A stretch of 64,000 nt of DNA, from positions 1-64,000 of the forward strand of contig NZ_JBBEYB010000008.1 in the NCBI RefSeq assembly GCF_037482285.1, given 5' to 3'. The notes beneath the pieces are model-generated. The model searched no databases, was not told the DNA's origin, and worked only from the letters and a program-made list of their open reading frames with translations. Below are positions 32,366 to 40,603 of the stretch, piece by piece; within the stretch, counting starts at the first letter, position 1, and every line of letters begins with the position of its first letter. The DNA is from Aquabacterium sp029268225. GTDB taxonomy: Bacteria; Pseudomonadota; Gammaproteobacteria; Burkholderiales; Burkholderiaceae_C. The position numbers and the translations under genes were made by a program.

Positions 32366-33673
32366 ATGTCTCGTATCGCCGTCATCGGTTCCGGTATCAG
32401 CGGCCTGAGCGCCGCCTGGCAGCTGTCTGCCCCCGGCTCTGGCCACGAGGTCACGGTGTTCGAGGCCGGCGCCTACTTCGGCGGCCACGCCAACACGGTC
32501 GATGTGACGATCGACGGCGTCACCCACGGGGTGGACACCGGCTTTCTGGTCTACAACGAGCGCACCTACCCCGGCCTGATCGCCCTGTTCGACGAACTGG
32601 GCGTGGACCGTGCGCCGTCGGAGATGTCGTTCTCGGTGCAGTCCCCCCAGGGGCCGGGCCAGCGCAACATCGAGTGGAGCGGCCACTCGCTCAACACCGT
32701 GTTTGCCCAGCGCAGCAACCTGGTGCGTCCGCGCTTCTGGTCCATGCTGCGCGACATCCTGCGCTTCAACCAGCTGACCACGGCCATGGCCGTTGCGGGC
32801 AAAGACGCCGAACTGGCCCAGCCGATTGGCGCCTTCCTCGACGACCACCACTTCGGTCAGCCCTTCCGCGACGATTACTTCCTGCCGATGGTGGCCTGCA
32901 TCTGGTCGTGCCCGACCGAACAGATGCTGCGCTTCCCGATGGCGACGATGATCCGCTTCTGCCACAACCACGGTCTGCTGCAGGTGGCCAACCGGCCGCA
33001 GTGGTTCACGGTGACGGGTGGCTCACGCGAATACGTGCGCAAGGTGTTGACGCGTCTGAAGGACGCCCGCCTGAACACCCCGGTCCAGGCGGTGACGCGC
33101 CACAACCAGGGGGTGACGGTACACACGGCACAAGGCGCTGAGACCTTTGACGGCGTGGTGATGGCCTGCCACAGCGATCAGGCCCTGCGCCTGCTGGGTC
33201 AACAGGCCACCGCCAACGAGCGCGACCTGCTGGGCGCCATCCGTTACCAGCCCAACCGCGCCGTGCTGCACACCGACACGGCCCTGCTGCCGCAAAAGCG
33301 CTCGGCTTGGGCCGCCTGGAACTACGAGCGCGCCGCCCAGAAGAACACCGAGCAAGCGCAGGTCTGCCTGCACTACCTGATCAACGTGCTGCAGCCGCTG
33401 CCCTGGCAAAAGCCGGTGGTGGTGTCGCTGAACCCCGTGCGTGAGCCCGACCCGTCCACCGTCATTCAGGAAATCGCCTACGACCACCCGGTGTTCGACC
33501 AGGCTGCCATCGACGCGCAAACGCGCCTGCCCGCCATCCAGGGTACGCAAGGCGTCTGGTATGCCGGCGCCTGGTGTGGCTATGGCTTCCACGAAGACGG
33601 CTTCCAGGCCGGCTTGCGCGCGGCCAAGCTGATCCAGCAAACCACCTGGCCGAACAAGCTGGCCGCTGCGTGA
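32366..33673 (+). CDS. FAD-dependent amine-oxidase-like oxidoreductase (COG2907)
   Basis: A 435-residue flavoprotein. MSRIAVIGSGISGLSAAWQLS is the Rossmann GxGxxG site, VTVFEAGAYFGGHANTV the second flavin motif, and the C-terminal GVWYAGAWCGYGFHEDGFQAGLRAA the flavin-contacting end. This COG2907 family sits beside Cfa-type lipid methyltransferases in many proteobacteria and probably oxidises or desaturates membrane fatty acyl chains. GGAG lies 7 bases before the ATG at 32366. First gene of an eight-gene operon, under the divergent TetR. Confidence 0.9.
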   Translation: MSRIAVIGSGISGLSAAWQLSAPGSGHEVTVFEAGAYFGGHANTVDVTIDGVTHGVDTGFLVYNERTYPGLIALFDELGVDRAPSEMSFSVQSPQGPGQRNIEWSGHSLNTVFAQRSNLVRPRFWSMLRDILRFNQLTTAMAVAGKDAELAQPIGAFLDDHHFGQPFRDDYFLPMVACIWSCPTEQMLRFPMATMIRFCHNHGLLQVANRPQWFTVTGGSREYVRKVLTRLKDARLNTPVQAVTRHNQGVTVHTAQGAETFDGVVMACHSDQALRLLGQQATANERDLLGAIRYQPNRAVLHTDTALLPQKRSAWAAWNYERAAQKNTEQAQVCLHYLINVLQPLPWQKPVVVSLNPVREPDPSTVIQEIAYDHPVFDQAAIDAQTRLPAIQGTQGVWYAGAWCGYGFHEDGFQAGLRAAKLIQQTTWPNKLAAA

Positions 33674-33690
33674 ATCCGAGAGCACCCGCC

Positions 33691-34482
33691 ATGCCCACAC
33701 CACCCACCACCGCTGCCCTGATGCACGCTCAGCCCGCCCCGCAGGCCCTGATCGGCCGTGGCAAGGTATGGCACCAGCGTCTGCGCCCCGCGCAGCACCG
33801 CTTTGAGCACGACAGCTACTTCCTGATGCTGCCCATGCGCCTGGGGCGCGAACACGGCTGGACCGTGCCGCGTCAGCGCTTTGGATGGATCACCTTCGCC
33901 GACCAGGACCACGGCGAAGGCGGCACCGATGCCCTGGCCTGGTTTGAGGCCTTGTTGCAGTCCGAAGGCATAGCCGATGCCGATGGCGAGGTGTGGTTGC
34001 AGACCTACCCCCGCGTGCTGGGCCATGCCTTCAAGCCGGTCAGCTTCTGGTTTGCGCACCGCGCCGACGGTTCGCTGGCGGCCATTGTGGCCGAGGTCAA
34101 CAACACCTTTAGCGAGCGCCACTGCTATCTGCTGCGCGGCGAACACGTGCAATGGGGGCAGGAACTGCAAGCCGACAAGATCTTCCACGTCTCGCCCTTC
34201 TGTGCGGTGGAAGGCACCTACCGCTTCCGCTTCACCCGCACAGGCGACCGCATGGTCTCGCGGGTGGACCTGCATGACGACCACGGACCGTTGATTCAAA
34301 CCAGCATCAGCGGCCAGCTCGAACCCTTCACGCGCCACAGCGCCCGTCGTGCCTTCTGGGGCACGCCCCTGATGACACTGGGCGTGGTCGCCCGCATTCA
34401 CTGGCACGCCCTGCGCTTGTTCCTCAAGCGCGTGCCTTTCTTCCACAAGCCTGCTGCGCCTGAGCGCTTCGTCTCAAGATGA
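33691..34482 (+). CDS. DUF1365 family protein
   Basis: A 263-residue protein: IGRGKVWHQRLRPAQHRFEHDSYFLMLPM, LQTYPRVLGHAFKPVSFWFAHR, VAEVNNTFSERHCYLL and KIFHVSPFCAVEGTYRFRFTR are the conserved DUF1365 blocks (the 'R..P....F.Y....' and 'NP.SFWF' regions). The function is unproven, but the family is almost always found between a COG2907 oxidoreductase and a Cfa-type methyltransferase, as here. ATG at 33691 has GAGAG upstream. Its stop overlaps the start of the next gene (ATGA). Confidence 0.88.
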   Translation: MPTPPTTAALMHAQPAPQALIGRGKVWHQRLRPAQHRFEHDSYFLMLPMRLGREHGWTVPRQRFGWITFADQDHGEGGTDALAWFEALLQSEGIADADGEVWLQTYPRVLGHAFKPVSFWFAHRADGSLAAIVAEVNNTFSERHCYLLRGEHVQWGQELQADKIFHVSPFCAVEGTYRFRFTRTGDRMVSRVDLHDDHGPLIQTSISGQLEPFTRHSARRAFWGTPLMTLGVVARIHWHALRLFLKRVPFFHKPAAPERFVSR

Positions 34483-35756
34483 ACACCACCGCATCAACCA
34501 CCCACGCCACCCCCGCCCTGCCCGCCGATGCACCGGCGTCGGCCAAGCGGGTGTTCCGCTTGCTCAACAAGCTGCAGCATGGCCGACTGGACATCGAATG
34601 GCCCGATGGCGGCCACAGCCGGTTCCCGGCCTCGGCCGTGGGCCACGACGACACGCCCGGTGTGCGCGCGACGCTGTGCCTGAACAACTGGCGCGTGTTC
34701 GAGCGCACCATGAAGTCGGGCGACATCGGCTTTGCCGAAAGCTACATCGATGGCGACTGGCACACGCCCGATCTCACCGCCCTGCTCTCGCTGTTCATCA
34801 TCAACCGCGACCACCTGGAGAAGGTGGTGTATGGCTCGTGGTGGGGCTCGCTGCTGTACCGCGTCAAGCACTGGCTGAACCGCAACTCGCGCGAAGGCAG
34901 CGCCAAGAACATCCACGCCCACTACGACCTGGGCAACGATTTCTACCGCATGTGGCTGGACCCGTCGATGAACTACTCCAGCGCGTGGTTCGAAGGCAAA
35001 CGTGCCGACCAGTTGGCCGGTGCCGACCTGAAAGCCGCACAGATGGCCAAGATGCGCCGCGCGTTGGACGAAGCCGGCGTGACCCGTGGCAGCCGCGTGC
35101 TGGAGATCGGTTGCGGCTGGGGTGCCGTGGCCGAGACGGCCGCCAGCGAGCGCGCCGCCCATGTCACAGGCGTGACCTTGTCGAGCGAACAATTGGCCTG
35201 GGCGCAACGACGTATGGCCGATGCGGGCCTGAGCGAGCTGGCCGACCTGCGCTACCAGGACTACCGCGACCTGGCTCCGTTGCACGAGCGCGAGCCGTTC
35301 GACGCCATCGTGTCCATCGAGATGTTCGAGGCCGTGGGCCGCGAATACTGGCCCAGCTACTTCGACACGGTGAAGCGCTGCCTCAAGCCCGGTGGCCGCG
35401 CCTGCATCCAGACCATCACCATCCGCGATGACCTGTTCGAGCGCTACAGCCGCTCCACCGACTTCATCCAGCAGTACATCTTCCCCGGCGGCATGTTGCC
35501 AAGTCCCTCGGGCTTTGAAGCCATGGCCCGCAAAGCCGGCCTGGTGGTGGAAAAGCGCCTGGCCTTCGGCCCCGACTACGCCGAAACGCTGCGCCGCTGG
35601 CGCCATGCCTTCTTGCAGCGCGAAAACGAAGTCGGCAAGCTGGGTTTTGACACCCGCTTCGTGCGCATCTGGACCTTCTACCTCGCCTACTGCGAGGCCG
35701 CCTTCGACCATGGCAACACCGACGTGATGCAGTTCACCCTGCGTCGCCCGGACTGA
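34479..35756 (+). CDS. Cyclopropane-fatty-acyl-phospholipid synthase family methyltransferase
   Basis: A 425-residue S-adenosylmethionine enzyme. An N-terminal lipid-binding domain (1-125) precedes HAHYDLGNDFYRMWLDPSMNYSSAWF, the SAM motif VLEIGCGWGAVAETAA, VTLSSEQLAWA, EMFEAVGREYWPSYF, IFPGGMLPS and a C-terminal RIWTFYLAYCEAAF. It would methylate double bonds of membrane phospholipid acyl chains, giving cyclopropane or, in this operon type, methylated or furan fatty acids. Translationally coupled to the DUF1365 gene. Which product is formed cannot be decided from sequence. Confidence 0.92.
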   Translation: MNTTASTTHATPALPADAPASAKRVFRLLNKLQHGRLDIEWPDGGHSRFPASAVGHDDTPGVRATLCLNNWRVFERTMKSGDIGFAESYIDGDWHTPDLTALLSLFIINRDHLEKVVYGSWWGSLLYRVKHWLNRNSREGSAKNIHAHYDLGNDFYRMWLDPSMNYSSAWFEGKRADQLAGADLKAAQMAKMRRALDEAGVTRGSRVLEIGCGWGAVAETAASERAAHVTGVTLSSEQLAWAQRRMADAGLSELADLRYQDYRDLAPLHEREPFDAIVSIEMFEAVGREYWPSYFDTVKRCLKPGGRACIQTITIRDDLFERYSRSTDFIQQYIFPGGMLPSPSGFEAMARKAGLVVEKRLAFGPDYAETLRRWRHAFLQRENEVGKLGFDTRFVRIWTFYLAYCEAAFDHGNTDVMQFTLRRPD

Positions 35757-35799
35757 GCCCAGCACGCCCATCCCGCGTCACCTCAACCACGCCCACACC

Positions 35800-36381
35800 A
35801 TGTCACACCGCCACCCTGATCTCAGCCGTCGCCAGACCCTGTGCACCTTGGCGGCCCTGTTCACCACCGCTGCCCCCACCATGAACGCCATCGCTGCCCC
35901 CGCCCAGACCACCGTGCCTGCCGAGGTCGCTTCCGACCTGAAGCAGGCGCAGCTACGCGGCCGTGCGCCGCTGCGCTTTTTTGGCCTGCTGGTGTACGAG
36001 GCCCGGCTGTGGGCCCAGCCCGCCTTCGAGGCCGAGCGCTACGACCAGCTGCCCTTTGCGCTGGAACTGGAATACGCCCGCAAGCTCGAAGGGCCGGCCA
36101 TCGCCGAGCGTTCGATTGCCGAGATGCGCCGTGTGGGCGAGTTCACCGAGGCCCAGTCCAAAGCCTGGCTGGCCTTCATGAACCAGGCCTTCCCGAACGT
36201 GGGCGCGCAAGACCGCCTGACCGGCGTGCACGACGGTGCCGGTGGTGTGCGCTTCTACTTCAACGGCAAGCAGACTGCCGCCACGCAGGACAAAGCCTAC
36301 GCCCGCCTGTTCTTCGGCATCTGGCTGTCGCCCAAGACCTCCGCCCCAGGGCTGCGCAATGCCCTGATCGGCAAAGCCTGA
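35800..36381 (+). CDS. Chalcone-isomerase-like exported protein
   Basis: A 193-residue protein with a twin-arginine-like signal (SRRQTLCTLAALFTTAAPTM). The mature part reads LRGRAPLRFFGLLVYEARLWAQP, ALELEYARKLEGPAIAERSI, EMRRVGEFTEAQSKAWLAFM, DRLTGVHDGAGGVRFYFNGK, a bacterial chalcone-isomerase/FAP fold likely to bind fatty acids rather than flavonoids. It recurs in this lipid operon type. It lies 43 bases after the cfa-like gene. Confidence 0.82.
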   Translation: MSHRHPDLSRRQTLCTLAALFTTAAPTMNAIAAPAQTTVPAEVASDLKQAQLRGRAPLRFFGLLVYEARLWAQPAFEAERYDQLPFALELEYARKLEGPAIAERSIAEMRRVGEFTEAQSKAWLAFMNQAFPNVGAQDRLTGVHDGAGGVRFYFNGKQTAATQDKAYARLFFGIWLSPKTSAPGLRNALIGKA

Positions 36382-36391
36382 GCGGTGCACC

Positions 36392-37792
36392 ATGGGCAGT
36401 ACCGGCATCCACACGCACGGCACAGGATGGCGCTATGGCCTCTTGGGCCTGCCCCTGGCTTTCGTGTCGCTGCCGCTGTACGTGACCCTGCCCCGCCACT
36501 ATGCCGAGCAATACGCTGTGCCGCTGGGCACCCTGGGCGTCTTGCTGCTGCTGACCCGCCTGCTCGACGCGGTGCTCGACCCCCGCATTGGCCACTGGGT
36601 GGACCAACTGTTTGCCCGCCATGCGCGCCTCAGCTGGCGCGCCGCCTTGGTCGCCTCCGTGCTGATGGCGGCGGGCTTTGCGGCGTTGTGGATGCCACCG
36701 CCCAGCGTGGCTGGCTCACAGACTCAACTGCTTGCCTGGCTGGCGGGTGCGCTGGTGCTGACCTATCTGGCGTACAGCCTCGCGTCCATGGTGCACCAGG
36801 CCTGGGGTGCCCGCTGGGGTGGCCAGCCCGAGCAACGCGCCCGCCTGGTCGCCTGGCGTGAAGGCACGGCCCTGGCGGGTGTGCTGCTCGCCAGCCTGTT
36901 GCCCGCCTGGTTGGGATTGCAAGCCACCAGTGTGGTGCTGGCCGTGGCGCTGGGCCTGGGGCTGTGGACCCTGCACCAAACGCTGCACGGGCACAGCCAG
37001 CAAGACGCAGCCCCCTCATCGAACCCAAGGTCTGCCCAGCTGGGACAGACCCCTATCACCTCAGACGCAACCACCAGCACCACGCCGACCGCCGAAGCGA
37101 CCGCTGCGGCTGGTCAGGCGAACACCGCGCACGTCACCCCGGCCGTGGACACGTCTCCCTGGCGCACGCCGGCCTTCGTCGCCCTGCTGATCGTGTTCCT
37201 GCTCAACGGCACCGCCAGTGCCATCCCGGCCACGCTGCTGCCCTTCTTCGTGCGCGACACCTTGCAAGCCCCCACCTGGGAGCCGCTCTTCCTGGGCAGC
37301 TACTTCCTGGCCGCCGCCATCGGACTGCCGCTGTGGGTGAGGCTGGTCAAGCGCCTGGGCTTGGCCCCAGCCTGGCTGCTCGGCATGGCCCTGAGCGTGC
37401 TCGCCTTCTGCGCCGTGCCCTGGCTGGGTTCAGGCGACACCCTGGCGTTCGAAGCCATCTGCGTGCTCACCGGTCTGGCGTTGGGGGCCGACCTCGCCAT
37501 TCCTGGCGCGCTGCTCACTGGCGTCATCCACCACGCGGGCCTGGGCCAGCACTGCGAAGGCCGCTTCTTCGGCTGGTGGACGGCGGCCACCAAGCTCAAC
37601 CTCGCACTCGCCTCCGGCCTAGCCCTGCCGCTACTGGCCTTCATCGGCTACGAAACGGGTCGCCACACCCCTGACAACCAGTTCGCCATGGCCATCTCCT
37701 ACGGCCTGCTGCCCTGCGTCTTCAAACTGCTGGCCGCCGCCGCCCTGTGGCAGGCCATGCGCCGTCACCCCATCCTGAGAGGACAAGCATGA
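36392..37792 (+). CDS. MFS transporter (MelB/GPH-like)
   Basis: A 466-residue membrane protein with about twelve helices. LGLPLAFVSLPLYVTLPRHYAE and LLLLTRLLDAVLDPRIGHWVDQ (the 'D...DP..G...D' motif of the glycoside-cation symporter group) are clear. A long central cytoplasmic loop (37015-37140) is low-complexity and rich in Ser, Thr and Ala. The substrate is unknown; a lipid or precursor role is suggested by the operon. It starts 10 bases after the chalcone-isomerase-like gene and its stop overlaps the next start. Confidence 0.87.
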   Translation: MGSTGIHTHGTGWRYGLLGLPLAFVSLPLYVTLPRHYAEQYAVPLGTLGVLLLLTRLLDAVLDPRIGHWVDQLFARHARLSWRAALVASVLMAAGFAALWMPPPSVAGSQTQLLAWLAGALVLTYLAYSLASMVHQAWGARWGGQPEQRARLVAWREGTALAGVLLASLLPAWLGLQATSVVLAVALGLGLWTLHQTLHGHSQQDAAPSSNPRSAQLGQTPITSDATTSTTPTAEATAAAGQANTAHVTPAVDTSPWRTPAFVALLIVFLLNGTASAIPATLLPFFVRDTLQAPTWEPLFLGSYFLAAAIGLPLWVRLVKRLGLAPAWLLGMALSVLAFCAVPWLGSGDTLAFEAICVLTGLALGADLAIPGALLTGVIHHAGLGQHCEGRFFGWWTAATKLNLALASGLALPLLAFIGYETGRHTPDNQFAMAISYGLLPCVFKLLAAAALWQAMRRHPILRGQA

Positions 37793-38343
37793 CCCCCTTC
37801 ACACGTTTCCGTCGCTTCCTGGCCGCTCTGGGCGCCGCCTTGCTGCTCAGCCCGCTGCTGAGTGGTTGCGCCGGACCGCAAGTGCAGGACTATGCCCAGG
37901 AGCAGCCCGCGCTCGACCTCAAGCAGTACTTCAACGGCCCCATGCAGGCCCACGGCATCTTCACCGACCGCAGCGGCCGTGTCGTGAAACGCTTTGTGGT
38001 GGACATGAAGGCCAGCTGGCAAGGCAACCAAGGCACGTTGGACGAGCGCTTCACCTACAGCGACGGCACGAAGCAGACCCGCATCTGGTACCTCACCGAC
38101 CACGGCAACGGCCGCTACACCGGCCGCGCCGACGATGTCGTGGGCGAAGCCGAAGGCCAGACCGCCGGCAACGCGTTCCGCTGGGGCTACACCCTGGCCC
38201 TGCCCGTGGACGGCCGTGTCTGGCACGTGCAGTTCGACGACTGGATGTACCTCATGGACCAGCGCACCATGCTCAACAAGGCCGTGATGAGCAAGTTCGG
38301 CATCCGCCTGGGCGAGGTCACGCTGTCTTTCACCAAGCCCTGA
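37789..38343 (+). CDS. DUF3833 lipoprotein
   Basis: A 184-residue protein with a lipoprotein signal: FLAALGAALLLSPLLSGCAG (lipobox LLSGC). The mature part has LDLKQYFNGPMQAHGIFTDR, RFVVDMKASWQGNQGTLDER, FTYSDGTKQTRIWYLTD, RADDVVGEAEGQTAGNAFRW and FDDWMYLMDQRTMLNKAVMS, the conserved DUF3833 blocks. It resembles a small lipocalin-like barrel that may bind lipid at the outer membrane. Coupled to the MFS gene by ATGA, with AGAGGA upstream. Confidence 0.9.
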   Translation: MTPFTRFRRFLAALGAALLLSPLLSGCAGPQVQDYAQEQPALDLKQYFNGPMQAHGIFTDRSGRVVKRFVVDMKASWQGNQGTLDERFTYSDGTKQTRIWYLTDHGNGRYTGRADDVVGEAEGQTAGNAFRWGYTLALPVDGRVWHVQFDDWMYLMDQRTMLNKAVMSKFGIRLGEVTLSFTKP

Positions 38344-38350
38344 GCCCCTC

Positions 38351-39124
38351 ATGTCCCTCAACCCCCGGATCACCCAATGGCAAGGCCGCGTCGTGTGGCT
38401 CGTCGGTGCTTCGAGCGGCATCGGTGAGGCCACAGCCCGCGCCCTGCATGCGGCCGGCGCCCGCGTGGTCGTCTCGGCCCGCTCTGCGGAGCCCCTGACG
38501 CGCTTTTCAGCCGCCCACCCCGGCAGCATCGCCTTGCCGCTGGATGTGACCGACCGTGCCGACGTCGCGCGCGCCACACAGACGGTGCTCGACCAGACCG
38601 GCCGCATCGACCTGGTGATGTACTGCGCCGGGCATTACCGCCCCATGCGCGCCACCGCCTTCGATCTGGACGATGCCCTGCGCCACCAGCAGGTCAACGT
38701 GACCGGCGCCCTCTACCTGCTCGATGCCGTGCTGCCCGTGCTGCAGCGCCAGGGCCACGGCCACCTCAGTCTGGTGGCCAGCGTGGCCGGTTACCGGGGC
38801 CTGCCCCAGTCGCTGGCCTATGGCCCCACCAAGGCGGCGCTGCAAAACCTGGCCGACACGCTCTACATCGATCTGCACGACACTGGCATTGGCGTGTCGG
38901 TGGTCAACCCCGGCTTTGTGGCCACCCCGCTGACGGCGCAAAACCAGTTCGCCATGCCCGCCCTGCTGACGCCCGATCAGGCCGCGCAGGCCATCTTGAA
39001 AGGCTGGGCGCGCGGCGCGTTCGAAATCCACTTTCCACGCCGTTTCACCTGGTGGCTCAAGCTGATGCGCCACCTGCCCGACACGCTCTACTTTGCCCTG
39101 GTGCGCCGCGCCACCGGTTTGTGA
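38351..39124 (+). CDS. Short-chain dehydrogenase/reductase
   Basis: A 257-residue SDR enzyme: VWLVGASSGIGEATARALHAAG (NAD(P) binding TGxxxGxG type), MYCAGHYRP in the place of NNAG, and the catalytic SLVASVAGYRGLPQSLAYGPTKAAL with Ser, Tyr and Lys (YGPTK). The C-terminus (WWLKLMRHLPDTLYFALVRR) is hydrophobic and basic and may touch the membrane. It lies 7 bases after the lipoprotein gene. Probably acts on a lipid intermediate, by context only. Confidence 0.92.
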   Translation: MSLNPRITQWQGRVVWLVGASSGIGEATARALHAAGARVVVSARSAEPLTRFSAAHPGSIALPLDVTDRADVARATQTVLDQTGRIDLVMYCAGHYRPMRATAFDLDDALRHQQVNVTGALYLLDAVLPVLQRQGHGHLSLVASVAGYRGLPQSLAYGPTKAALQNLADTLYIDLHDTGIGVSVVNPGFVATPLTAQNQFAMPALLTPDQAAQAILKGWARGAFEIHFPRRFTWWLKLMRHLPDTLYFALVRRATGL

Positions 39125-39134
39125 GACCCTTGCC

Positions 39135-39641
39135 ATGCCCTTCGCTCCCCTCACACCGGACATGACCTCTGCCGCCACCTCGGCCACCACGCTCACACCT
39201 GGGCAGGCAACCGTCGCCATCGACCCGCGCACCGCCCGTGTCGCCGCCTTCTTCGAGTCCATCAGCCAGGCCAGCCTGGGCACACTGAGCAGCGTCTACA
39301 GCGAGCATGCGCGCTTCAAAGACCCGTTCAACGACGTGACTGGGCTGCCCGGCATCCAGCGCGTGTTCGCCCACATGTTCGAGACGGTGCAGAACCCGCG
39401 CTTCGTCGTCCACCACACCATGACCCAGGGCGAACACGCCTGGTTGACCTGGGACTTCCTGATCGACCGGCCCGAGGGCACCCTCACGGTTCACGGCGCC
39501 ACGCAGCTGACCTTCGCGCCCGACGGCCGAGTCAGCGTGCACCGCGACTACTGGGACACCGCCGAGGAGCTGTACGCCAAATTGCCAGTGATCGGTGTTC
39601 TGGTGCGCTGGCTGACCCGCAAGCTGTCGTCCACCGCGTGA
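39135..39641 (+). CDS. NTF2/SnoaL-like protein
   Basis: A 168-residue protein with a cone-shaped fold: VAAFFESISQASLGTLSSVYSEHARFKDPFNDVTGLPGIQRVFAHMF is a single NTF2-like start (shown in outline) and HRDYWDTAEELYAKLPVIGVL the end. Nuclear-transport-factor-2-like proteins of this group often accompany Cfa operons. Whether it is catalytic or only binds a lipid is unknown. Last gene of the tight operon; 70 bases separate it from the next. Confidence 0.85.
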   Translation: MPFAPLTPDMTSAATSATTLTPGQATVAIDPRTARVAAFFESISQASLGTLSSVYSEHARFKDPFNDVTGLPGIQRVFAHMFETVQNPRFVVHHTMTQGEHAWLTWDFLIDRPEGTLTVHGATQLTFAPDGRVSVHRDYWDTAEELYAKLPVIGVLVRWLTRKLSSTA

Positions 39642-39711
39642 AGCCGGGCACGGTTTTGGTGCAATGTGTTGGCACAATGTCAGCTTGACGCATTGACCCA
39701 GAAGTATCGCC

Positions 39712-40593
39712 ATGCAGCTCACCCCCTGGACCCACACCGGCCGTGAAGGCTTCCCCCTGCGTGGCTGGCACACGGCCCCCAGCGGCAAGCCCGTGATCCA
39801 CTTCCTGCATGGCAACGGCTTTTGCGCGCGCACCTACGAGCCCATGCTGCAGCACCTGTCGCATGACTTCGACCTGTGGCTGTGCGACATCCAGGGCCAT
39901 GGCGACAGCGACCACGGCGGCCGTTTCGTCGGTTGGAACCGCAATGCCGAACTCGCCATCGAGGCCTTCAAAACCCACGGCCAGCCCCAGTTTGGCAACG
40001 TGCCGCACTTCGGTCTGGGCCACAGCCTGGGTGGTGTGCTGACCGGTTTGGCGATGGGTGAGCACCGCAAGCTGTTCCAGCGCGCGGTGCTGCTCGATCC
40101 CGTGCTGTTCTCACCCGCCATGATGCTGGGCGTGGCCGTGGCCACCCTCACCGGCACCGCCCGTCTGTCGCCCCTGGCGCGCAGCGCCCGTGCGCGCCGC
40201 CACCATTGGGCCAACCGCGGCGAGGCCTATGAGCAACTGCGTCACCGCGGCGTCTACAAGACGTGGACGGCCGAAGCCCTCCATGCCTTCGTGCGCCACG
40301 CCATGAAGGACGCCCCGGACGGCGGCGTGGAGTTGAAGTGCCAGCCATCCCGCGAGGCCGAAGTCTTCTCCTCGGCGCCTGAGCGCCTGTGGACCTTGAT
40401 GGGCCGCATTGAAACGCCCACGCTGGTGATCCACGCCGACCACACCTTCCCCTTTGTGCTGGAAGGCGCTGCCCGCCTGCGTCGGATCAACCGACAGGTA
40501 CAAACGCAGCAGGTCAGTGGCACGCACTGCTTCATGCTGGAGCAACCGGCCAACACCGCGGCCCTGGTCAAGTCGTTTCTGCTGTCGGCTTGA
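39712..40593 (+). CDS. Alpha/beta hydrolase
   Basis: A 293-residue hydrolase: VIHFLHGNGFCARTYEPML (oxyanion loop), LCDIQGHGDSDHGG, nucleophile elbow GLGHSLGGVLTGLA, LVIHADHTFPF (acid strand) and VSGTHCFMLEQP (His). It is on the strand of the lipid operon but 70 bases beyond it; the gap contains GGTGCAATGTGTTGGCACAATGTC, which could hold a promoter. The substrate is unknown; a lipase/esterase linked to membrane lipid turnover is possible. Confidence 0.88.
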   Translation: MQLTPWTHTGREGFPLRGWHTAPSGKPVIHFLHGNGFCARTYEPMLQHLSHDFDLWLCDIQGHGDSDHGGRFVGWNRNAELAIEAFKTHGQPQFGNVPHFGLGHSLGGVLTGLAMGEHRKLFQRAVLLDPVLFSPAMMLGVAVATLTGTARLSPLARSARARRHHWANRGEAYEQLRHRGVYKTWTAEALHAFVRHAMKDAPDGGVELKCQPSREAEVFSSAPERLWTLMGRIETPTLVIHADHTFPFVLEGAARLRRINRQVQTQQVSGTHCFMLEQPANTAALVKSFLLSA

Positions 40594-40603
40594 TCGCTGA
40601 CGA

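Noticed and set aside
34494..35771. 425-codon minus-strand open frame opposite the Cfa-type gene
   Set aside because: Same length and region as the real gene with typical shadow composition; no motif or start signal.
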